This document shows positions 1-6,612 of a DNA stretch of 7,737 bases, piece by piece. How positions within the stretch are numbered: position 1 is the stretch's first letter; each line of letters starts with the position of its first letter. This DNA is from DAONJL01 sp035405645 [NCBI: bacterium] (lineage in GTDB: Bacteria; JAGOBX01; DAONJL01): NCBI GenBank assembly GCA_035405645.1, contig DAONJL010000076.1, positions 1 through 7,737 of the forward strand, written 5' to 3'. The notes under the pieces were generated by a model that did not search any database, was not told where the DNA came from, and worked only from the letters and a program-made list of their open reading frames with translations. The position numbers and the translations under genes were made by a program.

Positions 1-12
1 AATAATATATTC

Positions 13-336
13 TTAAGAAAAGGGTATACCATGTCTGTAAACTTCCCGTTTATTTTTTTTTATTTTATGCCATTTTTCAAGGCATTTTCTGCAACAGGTT
101 GCTGTTGCGTGTTGTGCTTTAAATACTGGATGTCCTTTATATGGTGTCTGCCTTCCATCATTTTTTATTTCTGCTTCTTTTAATCGCTTCTCAATAAAAT
201 TTCTTGCATCATCTTCTATTTTTTCTATTCCTTTTTTTTTTATATAATTCAAATCATTTGTGTCAAGAAAAAATTTTGAACGAAATTTTGATTTTTTTAA
301 TTCTTCTATTTTTGTTATTATTTTATCATCATACAT
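13..336 (-). CDS. DUF4186 family protein, C-terminus probably shortened or frameshifted
   Basis: A small soluble protein (107 aa) that I recognise as the uncharacterised DUF4186 family. The family-typical core is present: the FRSKFFL segment near residues 18-24, then NDGRQTP (about 59-65), GHPVF (68-72) and AQHATATCC-x2-C (74-85), ending in KWHKI (88-92). His76, Cys81, Cys82, Cys85 and His90 could form a metal or catalytic site; that is inference. The start chosen is ATG at 336, which overlaps the upstream addB stop as ATGTATGA, rather than TTG at 345. The tight overlap suggests translational coupling. The last eleven residues (REVYRHGIPFS) do not look like the family, which from memory continues about 20 residues past the WH motif. 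A nine-base T run lies exactly at 53-61, before this divergence, so a frameshift (real or from sequencing) is likely. No function is assigned. Confidence 0.85.
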   Translation of the reverse strand: MYDDKIITKIEELKKSKFRSKFFLDTNDLNYIKKKGIEKIEDDARNFIEKRLKEAEIKNDGRQTPYKGHPVFKAQHATATCCRKCLEKWHKIKKNKREVYRHGIPFS

Positions 337-3300
337 AATTTTCAAATTTTTTTATTGCATTTTCTAATTCATTTTTTATTTCTTCATTTATATAAATTTT
401 TTCATTTTCTAAATATTCTTTTACTTCTTCTTTTAATTTTTCATATCTTTTTTTAAATGCATTTTGAAGCCTTTTGTCCTTTAAATTTTTATTTTCATAC
501 TTTTTTAATTCTTTATATAATTTTAATATTTTATTTATTTTATCATATATCAAATCAAATTCATATTTGTTTATTATCTCTTTTTTTTCACTATTAAGAT
601 TTTTATAACATATATTTTGAAATTCACAATAATTGTCACACTCATCAATTTGAGAAAAAAAACCATTTTTTAAATATTTTTTTATTTCTTTTAAATTATT
701 TAAAATACATAATTCATAAAATTTGCTTTCAATTAAATTATCAAATATTAAAACTTTATCAAATGATACATTATTTAATGAATTTAATAAATAATAACCA
801 CAGTTTATTTTTTTTATTTTTGAAAATTCATCATATGCTTTTATTGCAAGATAATATAATGGTAACTGATAATCATCGCCCTGTAATATTTTTTTTTCTT
901 TTGATAAATTTTCTTTTCTATTTGTTTTATAATCTATTATATTTATTTCCTCATTATTTTCGCTTATATCTATTCTGTCAATTAAGCCGTTTACATTTAT
1001 AATTATCTCTTCATTTTTATCTAAATTAATACTGGTTTTAAATTGGTATTCATTACTTATATTTATAAATTTTGACATTTCTTTTTTTTCATAATCTAAA
1101 AATTTTTTTAATATACAATCATTAATTTGTATATATTTTATTAATAAAAATTTCATAATTTCTTTTATTTCATTATTTAAAAATTTTTCGTTTGTTGTTT
1201 TTACTAATAAATTTTTTAATTCATTATAATGGTCTTTTTTAATTTCTGAAATATTTGAATTTCGTATATTATTGTTAAAATATTCTTTTAATATATAATG
1301 AATTAAATTTCCAATTTCATTATTTATTATATCAAATATTTCAATTATTTTATCTTCTTTTAAATTTAGCAGGTATTTAAAGAAAAATGAAAATGGACAA
1401 TTTACTAATATATTTAATGCTGATTGAGAAAATGAAAAATTATTTATATAATTATTATAATAATTTTTAATTCTATTATTGATTATTTTTCCGCAAAATT
1501 CATTTTCATTTTCAAAATTTTTTCTTATGAAATATTCATAATAATTAACTAAATTTATATATATATTATTATCTGGAAATGATAATGATTCAATTTTTTC
1601 GCCAGAAAAATATTTATTTATTTTTTCAGCTGTTTGTAAAAGTTTATATTTATTTGAATATTTAAATTCACAATTTTTTATTTGCTCTATTTTTATATTT
1701 TCTTTTTTAATAAATTCTTCTAAAATTGGTGAAATTTGTTTTTGTGCCTCATTTTCAAATTCTGGATATGTTAATATTAATCTATCAAAATTTTTTATTA
1801 TGTTATTGAATATTATTTCTGCTTCATTTCTTTTATTTAATATGTTGTATTTATAATAATCAATTGGTTCTTCTAAAAATAAATTATATCTTGCTTCAGC
1901 TGATGGAAAATCTTCTGCAGTTAATCCTATAAAATAAATATTTTTATATGTAATGTTTCTTATTTCTAATGCTTCTGATATTCTTAATGAATTATTTGTT
2001 AAATTAGAGTGAATGTATAAATTTGAGATAATTAAATCAATTATATAAATTATTTTTTCAAATAAATTATTTTCATTTTTTGACTGAAAAAAATCAGTCA
2101 AAAATAAATTCATATTTTCTAATTCTTGCAAAAATATATTTAATGCTTTTATATTATCTGATATATTTTTTTTATTATTTAATTTGATTGTATTCGTTAT
2201 AAAAATTTCGAGTATTTTATAATATGAAAAAAATTGTTTTATAATTATTGAAAAATTTTCTGGATTTTTAATTAGCCTATCTCGATATTCAATTAATTTT
2301 TTTATTTCATTTTTTAAAATGTAAATATTAAATAATATTTCCAAAATTTCTTTTTCATTTGAGTTTGTTTTTTTTTCTATTTCTGAATTTATTTTTTCTA
2401 TGTTTTCTAAATTGAAAAAATTTAGATTGTATTTAATAAAGACTTTTTTTATTAAGTTAAAATTAAACTGAAAATCTGATAATTCAAGTTTATGATTATT
2501 TATTTTTCCATAATATTCGCTAAATAATGATTTATAATTATTTAATATTTCACTATTATTTATTGCATTTTGAAAAAGTGAATTAAAAAATTCAGTTGCT
2601 GAATTTTCGTCAAAACTAAAAATAAAATTTATAAAATTTTTTATTAAATTTATTAATTGGAAATTATTTATTCTTTTTCCTTTTGTTATATAATATGGAA
2701 TATTAAATTCTTCAAAAATTTCTTCAATATAATTTTCATATTTGTTTAAATCTGGAATAATTAAAATTGTATTTTTAAAAAATGCTTTATCTTGTTCTAT
2801 ATTTTTAGCAATATCATTACAAATCCATTTTAGTTCTGTTATTCTATTTGGAAAAGATTGAATTGTTATTTCATTTTTCTTTTCTTTATCAGGTAAATTT
2901 ACTTTTTGAAATTCTGTTTTTTGCTTATTGTATAAATCATCTAAAATCAAAAATAAATTTCGAAATATTCCAAATTTATTTATATATTTTTTTTTATTAA
3001 TTAAAATATCAATTATTTCATCTGGTAAAAAAATTGATATGTTTTTTTTATTATTTATTTCCTTTAATATTATTTTATTTATGATGTTTTTTTCATTTTC
3101 AGTGAGATAAGAAAAACCAATAAAATAAATATATTTAATTCTATTATTAAATAAAGAATTTTTTAAAAGATAGTTATCTATTTTTATTTTTATATCTTCA
3201 ATTGTATAAAAATTATTTTCTTCTAAATAATTTAAGTAATCATCTTTAATATTTATAAAATCTTCAAATAATGGTTTTATTTTATTGCCATAATCATCTT

Positions 3301-3781
3301 CTAATGCTTTTTTTAATATATTATCTTCAAGATAATTATTTTGCAATAATTTGATAAAATCAAGTATTTGATATAATAATCCTTTATTAGCCATAAAATC
3401 ATATTTTATTTTTTTGTCAAAAAAATTTTTGAAATATTTTAGTTTGTATTGATTTTTTATTATTATCTGGAATAATATTAATAATTCATAATTGTTATCA
3501 ATCAGAATTTTGTGATTTTGAATTTTTAATGAACCATCAATTAATTCTTTATTATCAAAGTAATATGTTTTAATAAAATCTGTAAAAATTTGGATATTAT
3601 CAATAAAATAAATTAACTCTTTAAAATTATTGTTTATTTCTTCTTTTAAATAATTTAATTGTGATTTTGATGTGACAAAAATAAATGATGAAAATAATTT
3701 TTCTTTCTCATTTATCTTTATTTCATTTAAGATATATTTATATGCTTCATTTATGTTATCAGAAGGAATTAAATAAATCAT
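329..3781 (-). CDS. addB: AddB/RexB-like PD-(D/E)XK nuclease with degenerate helicase region
   Basis: Probable B subunit of an AddAB/RexAB-type helicase-nuclease that resects double-strand DNA ends for recombination (1150 aa, the usual AddB size). The C-terminal nuclease is clear. FSFSQSALNILVNCPF at about 782-797 starts the domain, with His828 in GNLIHYIL. GLIDRID follows at 932-938 (Asp935), then IIDYKT at 948-953 (Asp950, Lys952) and QLPLYY at 972-977. Cys795 plus Cys1048, Cys1052 and Cys1058 fit the AddB iron-sulfur staple, although the x3 spacing between 1048 and 1052 differs from the usual x2. Residues 305-370 and the GLTAEDFP segment (619-626) resemble UvrD-like helicase pieces. The N-terminus (MIYLIPSDNI) lacks a GxxGxGKT Walker A, as in RexB, so this chain is probably not an ATPase. 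A Lys/Glu-rich tail follows at 1060-1150. ATG at 3781 begins 7 nt after the previous stop, without a strong Shine-Dalgarno. No addA is in the window. A stand-alone RecB-like nuclease is the alternative. Confidence 0.82.
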   Translation of the reverse strand: MIYLIPSDNINEAYKYILNEIKINEKEKLFSSFIFVTSKSQLNYLKEEINNNFKELIYFIDNIQIFTDFIKTYYFDNKELIDGSLKIQNHKILIDNNYELLILFQIIIKNQYKLKYFKNFFDKKIKYDFMANKGLLYQILDFIKLLQNNYLEDNILKKALEDDYGNKIKPLFEDFINIKDDYLNYLEENNFYTIEDIKIKIDNYLLKNSLFNNRIKYIYFIGFSYLTENEKNIINKIILKEINNKKNISIFLPDEIIDILINKKKYINKFGIFRNLFLILDDLYNKQKTEFQKVNLPDKEKKNEITIQSFPNRITELKWICNDIAKNIEQDKAFFKNTILIIPDLNKYENYIEEIFEEFNIPYYITKGKRINNFQLINLIKNFINFIFSFDENSATEFFNSLFQNAINNSEILNNYKSLFSEYYGKINNHKLELSDFQFNFNLIKKVFIKYNLNFFNLENIEKINSEIEKKTNSNEKEILEILFNIYILKNEIKKLIEYRDRLIKNPENFSIIIKQFFSYYKILEIFITNTIKLNNKKNISDNIKALNIFLQELENMNLFLTDFFQSKNENNLFEKIIYIIDLIISNLYIHSNLTNNSLRISEALEIRNITYKNIYFIGLTAEDFPSAEARYNLFLEEPIDYYKYNILNKRNEAEIIFNNIIKNFDRLILTYPEFENEAQKQISPILEEFIKKENIKIEQIKNCEFKYSNKYKLLQTAEKINKYFSGEKIESLSFPDNNIYINLVNYYEYFIRKNFENENEFCGKIINNRIKNYYNNYINNFSFSQSALNILVNCPFSFFFKYLLNLKEDKIIEIFDIINNEIGNLIHYILKEYFNNNIRNSNISEIKKDHYNELKNLLVKTTNEKFLNNEIKEIMKFLLIKYIQINDCILKKFLDYEKKEMSKFINISNEYQFKTSINLDKNEEIIINVNGLIDRIDISENNEEINIIDYKTNRKENLSKEKKILQGDDYQLPLYYLAIKAYDEFSKIKKINCGYYLLNSLNNVSFDKVLIFDNLIESKFYELCILNNLKEIKKYLKNGFFSQIDECDNYCEFQNICYKNLNSEKKEIINKYEFDLIYDKINKILKLYKELKKYENKNLKDKRLQNAFKKRYEKLKEEVKEYLENEKIYINEEIKNELENAIKKFENYV
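2077..2104. repeat. Perfect 11-bp inverted repeat inside addB
   Basis: The arms TTTTTGACTGA (2077-2087) and TCAGTCAAAAA (2094-2104) are perfectly complementary around a 6-nt all-A loop on the plus strand. The core TGACTGA contains the stem's only G and C bases, which makes it stand out from the A/T background. It lies in the middle of the addB reading frame, coding for LTDFFQSK around residues 561-568, and is not followed by a T run on the transcribed strand. It could be an mRNA hairpin or chance. Confidence 0.5.
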
Positions 3782-3788
3782 ACTTTAT

Positions 3789-4211
3789 TCATCTTAAAAA
3801 ATCAAAATAAACACTTAAAATTAAAGCGATTAAAGAAGAAAGAAAAATAACAAAATAATTTATTCTATCTTTATTTGATGATAATGAACAAAGAATTGCT
3901 GATAAAATTTTTTTGTCTTCATCAGAAAAAGAGAGTTGCGTTGAATTTATTATTTTTTCTTGTAATTTATTTTTCAATATAAATTCTGCTCGACTTTTAT
4001 CAATTTTATATTTATACAAAAAGAAAAGCAAAAATCCAATAACACCAATATACCACGAAATTTTACCACTTATTGGATTTATATCCATTAATAAATTTAC
4101 TATCCTTATTGCTATTGTAGCAATTAAACCAATAATAAAAAAGAAAAATGAAATTTTGTCATCTTTACATCTCTGATATTCTGAACAATTTTTACATTTT
4201 ATTTTATCCAT
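3789..4211 (-). CDS. Small membrane protein with N-terminal CxxCx5C motif, unknown function
   Basis: A 140-aa protein of unknown function. The N-terminus holds Cys6, Cys9 and Cys15 (KCKNCSEYQRCKDD), a compact metal or iron-sulfur-type motif. Three hydrophobic segments follow: about 21-42, 52-68 and 118-137. A charged stretch at 69-105 separates the second from the third and ends in an ILCSLSS segment with a fourth Cys at 108. The ISWYIGVIGFLLFF segment and the YFDFLR end look like conserved motifs of a lineage-specific family, but I cannot name it. ATG at 4211 is 2 nt after the gspK stop, and an AGG at 4221-4223 gives a 9-nt Shine-Dalgarno spacing. The next gene, addB, begins 7 nt after its stop. 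The clear ribosome binding site, membrane topology and operon position support a real gene; topology and any metal binding are inferred. Confidence 0.8.
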   Translation of the reverse strand: MDKIKCKNCSEYQRCKDDKISFFFFIIGLIATIAIRIVNLLMDINPISGKISWYIGVIGFLLFFLYKYKIDKSRAEFILKNKLQEKIINSTQLSFSDEDKKILSAILCSLSSNKDRINYFVIFLSSLIALILSVYFDFLR

Positions 4212-4213
4212 TT

Positions 4214-5155
4214 TTAGTAACCTGCAAATAAAATTTTAAAATTGTTATTATTTCGTTCAACTATAAAATAAGATTTTTTTTGATTATTATTAATAATTGA
4301 TGTAATTGAAATTTTAAAAATATTATTTGTTACTCGTAAAGAATTTTTAATAAAATCAAATACTTTTTTTTCAAATATGTTTATATTTAATAAATCATCT
4401 AAATTTTTTATTTGATTTTTTTCACGATATTTTATTATTTCAAATAATAATTGTTTATCAATATAATCTGAAAGTGCTTCAATTACTGTTTCTGATGCTG
4501 TGTTTATATTTATTTTTTCATCATCACCATAAATTGTAATGTAATCTAATAATTCATTTTTATTTTGAATTTTATCAAAATCTTTAATATTAAATATTTC
4601 ATCTAAAGAATCTAATTTACCATTTTTACATTCTTTATTAATACTAATATAATAATCATTTTCAGCACCTTCTGGTAATGGCAAATTATTTTTATCAAGC
4701 CAATCAATAATAGCATCTGTTTTTAAATTTGTTAGATTTAACTTAAAAAAAAGTGAATCTAATTGTGATTTTAATTTACCATTTATTTGTTCATCATTTC
4801 CCCATAAAAGATTATTCAAATTAAATTTTGAATCTTCTGCCTCAATTTTTATTTGTATGCTATTTTTATCATCTAATTTTATTATTGGAAAATTATAATT
4901 CCAGATATCCTGCAATGTATCAATATCCTTAAAATCTTCTTTTAAAATTTTTAATGTAAGATTTAAGCCTGTTTCAATATTATTTTGATGAATTATAATT
5001 TCTCTTAAAAAAGAGAAATTATCTCTTATTAAATTTAAATGGATACCAGCAGCAGTCAATATTAAAATAATTGTCGAAATAAGAATAACAATAAAAATTA
5101 GACTGAATCCAAAATTAGAATTATTATAAAAAGTAAAATTATTATTCTTCGTCAT
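4214..5155 (-). CDS. gspK: GspK-like minor pseudopilin (type II secretion protein K)
   Basis: Predicted minor pseudopilin of the GspK family (313 aa, normal for GspK), the large tip subunit of the type II secretion pseudopilus. Residues 1-16 form a polar leader, with prepilin peptidase cleavage expected at NFG|FSL (Gly16/Phe17). A hydrophobic helix of about 20 residues follows, and it lacks the Glu at mature position 5, as GspK proteins do. The globular domain contains IDWLD (150-154), GAENDYY (163-169), LDSLDEI (181-187) and YGDDEKININTAS (209-221). A helix-hairpin-helix-like stretch follows at about 222-260 (ALSDYI, then YREKNQIKNLDDLL). All are typical GspK landmarks. The start is ATG at 5155, not TTG at 5158; the gene overlaps the era stop by 14 nt, implying coupled translation. 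No gspG, H, I, J or L gene is in the window, so its partners must be encoded elsewhere. Confidence 0.8.
   Translation of the reverse strand: MTKNNNFTFYNNSNFGFSLIFIVILISTIILILTAAGIHLNLIRDNFSFLREIIIHQNNIETGLNLTLKILKEDFKDIDTLQDIWNYNFPIIKLDDKNSIQIKIEAEDSKFNLNNLLWGNDEQINGKLKSQLDSLFFKLNLTNLKTDAIIDWLDKNNLPLPEGAENDYYISINKECKNGKLDSLDEIFNIKDFDKIQNKNELLDYITIYGDDEKININTASETVIEALSDYIDKQLLFEIIKYREKNQIKNLDDLLNINIFEKKVFDFIKNSLRVTNNIFKISITSIINNNQKKSYFIVERNNNNFKILFAGY
4995..5022. repeat. Perfect 12-bp inverted repeat early in gspK
   Basis: The arms ATAATTTCTCTT (4995-5006) and AAGAGAAATTAT (5011-5022) pair perfectly around AAAA. The repeat lies about 130 nt inside gspK, coding for the RDNFSFLREII segment after the membrane helix. 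A partial extra copy of the arm (TCTCTTA) follows at 5022-5028. No T run follows on the transcribed strand, so it is not a classical terminator. In such A/T-rich DNA it may be chance. Confidence 0.45.
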
Positions 5156-6053
5156 CAAGTTTTTTATAAATTGATTTTATAAAATGAATATCTTTTCGCC
5201 AATCTTTTTTTACCCGAACAGTTAAATCTAAATAGATTTTTTCTTCTAATGTCTCTTCTAATTCTTCTCTTGCGAGTGTGCCTATTTGTTTTATTAAATT
5301 GCCTTTTTTACCTATAACAATTCCTTTATGTGATTCTTTTTCTACATATATTACTGCTGAAATATATAAGACTTTTTTTTCTGTTTTATGGACATCTATT
5401 ACTTCAACTGCAATTGAATATGGAACTTCTTGATATGTTAAATTTATTGCTTTTTCTCGAATTATTTCTGCTATATACATATTATCACTTAAATCATCTA
5501 TACAATTGTCATCATAAAATTTTTCGCCATAATCAAGTTCTTTTATTATTGTCTTTTTTAATTCATTAATATTTATTCCTTTTCGTGCACTTATTGGTAT
5601 TATCTCTTTTATCCATTTTACATCTTTGTATTTATCAATTAATGTTAAAAGTTCTTCTTTTGTTATTCTATCAATTTTATTTATTACAAGAAAAACTTTA
5701 TAATCCATTAAATTTTCACTAAATAACAATTCATTATTTTCTTCTTTTATTAATTCATCTGCTGCCACAAGATAAAGAATTAAATCTACATCAGGTGTAA
5801 TTTCTTTTATTTCATTTAACATCATTTTACCTAATTCATTATGTGGTTTTAATATACCTGGTGTATCAATAAAAATTATTTGCGCTTCATCTTTTATATT
5901 TAATACACCTTTGATATTAAATCTTGTTGTTTGTGGTTTTTCTGATACAATTGAAATTTTATATCCTGTTAATTGGTTTATTAATGTTGACTTACCACTA
6001 TTTGTTTTACCGATTATTCCTACTATACCTGTTTTTATTTTTTTCTCTTCCAT
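5142..6053 (-). CDS. era: GTPase Era
   Basis: Era is an essential GTPase that binds 16S rRNA near its 3' end and helps mature the 30S subunit. The full 303 aa matches the normal family length, with all motifs present. Walker A/G1 is GKTNSGKS (15-22), and the G2 region is PQTTR (40-44). DTPG (63-66) is G3, NKID (125-128) is G4 and SARKG (155-159) is G5. The C-terminal KH RNA-binding domain carries GIVIGKKGNLIK at 244-255 and ends in LTVRVKKDWRKD. ATG at 6053 is preceded by GAGAGAGAAT in the 10-nt gap after the Yip1-like gene's stop, a good purine-rich ribosome binding site. The gene end overlaps gspK. The context (sppA and membrane genes upstream) differs from the rnc-era-recO order of enterobacteria. 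Nothing suggests loss of function. Confidence 0.98.
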   Translation of the reverse strand: MEEKKIKTGIVGIIGKTNSGKSTLINQLTGYKISIVSEKPQTTRFNIKGVLNIKDEAQIIFIDTPGILKPHNELGKMMLNEIKEITPDVDLILYLVAADELIKEENNELLFSENLMDYKVFLVINKIDRITKEELLTLIDKYKDVKWIKEIIPISARKGININELKKTIIKELDYGEKFYDDNCIDDLSDNMYIAEIIREKAINLTYQEVPYSIAVEVIDVHKTEKKVLYISAVIYVEKESHKGIVIGKKGNLIKQIGTLAREELEETLEEKIYLDLTVRVKKDWRKDIHFIKSIYKKLDDEE

Positions 6054-6063
6054 ATTCTCTCTC

Positions 6064-6612
6064 TTATAATAAATTATAAATTATTTTTGTTAAATTTAGA
6101 GTAAATAAAATCATAAAAAAAATAATTGGTATAAATAAACTAATTAAAATTAGAATTATTGTTTTTGTAAATGTTATTGAATAATTAATTTTGATTATTT
6201 TTATTAAAATCCATAATAACCAGAAAAATATGATAATATATGCTGAAAAGAAAATATATTTTTTAAGAAACAATATTGGATTTAAAAGAATTAAAGGTGA
6301 AAAAGAAAAAAAAGAAAGCAAAAATAAATTTTTTATTTTCCCTTCATAATTAAATAAACCAGCAAAAAAATGGATTAAATTCGAAAATATAAATAATATA
6401 AATGTTAGATTTAATAATTTAATAAATGCATCAAAAAAGAGATAACCAATATTTTTATTACCTTCAAAAAATAGTGAATAATTAAAGAAAAAAATATAAA
6501 GCAATATTAGATTAATAATAAAGAATTTAAAAATAAAATTTTCTTTTAACACTTTTAAACTAAAATCAGGTTCAAATAAGATATAATAAAAAAAAGTTAG
6601 ATAACTATTCAT
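6064..6612 (-). CDS. Yip1-like multi-pass membrane protein
   Basis: An integral membrane protein of 182 aa with about five hydrophobic helices (roughly 27-47, 57-84, 96-116, 119-141 and 150-172). The short amphipathic N-terminus (FFYYILFEPDFSLKVLKE) and the central LIHFFAGLFNYEGKIKN segment (79-95), followed by an SFFSFSPLILLNPI helix, resemble the bacterial Yip1 family. Members of that family are often encoded beside other envelope genes, and their role is poorly defined. I prefer ATG at 6612, which overlaps the sppA TAG as ATGAATAG, over TTG at 6645; no strong Shine-Dalgarno precedes it, so translation is probably coupled to sppA. The gene stops 10 nt before era. The coding strand is T-rich here, the reverse of its neighbours, simply because Phe, Leu and Ile codons dominate. 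The family call is moderate; the membrane character is firm. Confidence 0.7.
   Translation of the reverse strand: MNSYLTFFYYILFEPDFSLKVLKENFIFKFFIINLILLYIFFFNYSLFFEGNKNIGYLFFDAFIKLLNLTFILFIFSNLIHFFAGLFNYEGKIKNLFLLSFFSFSPLILLNPILFLKKYIFFSAYIIIFFWLLWILIKIIKINYSITFTKTIILILISLFIPIIFFMILFTLNLTKIIYNLL

Noticed and set aside
763-1002. Plus-strand hydrophobic open frame opposite addB
   Set aside because: It overlaps the conserved nuclease motifs of addB on the other strand; its Leu/Phe-rich content is the mirror of Lys/Asn/Glu codons.
329-3781. AddB-like protein as a Cas4 or CRISPR-associated nuclease
   Set aside because: The length, the helicase-like segments and the nuclease located at the C-terminus fit AddB/RexB; no cas genes or repeats accompany it.
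3913-4176. Plus-strand open frame opposite the small membrane gene
   Set aside because: The minus-strand gene has a Shine-Dalgarno, operon spacing and coherent membrane helices; the plus frame has none of these.
5330-5569. Plus-strand Leu-rich open frame opposite era
   Set aside because: It lies fully within the unmistakable Era coding region and has no features of its own.
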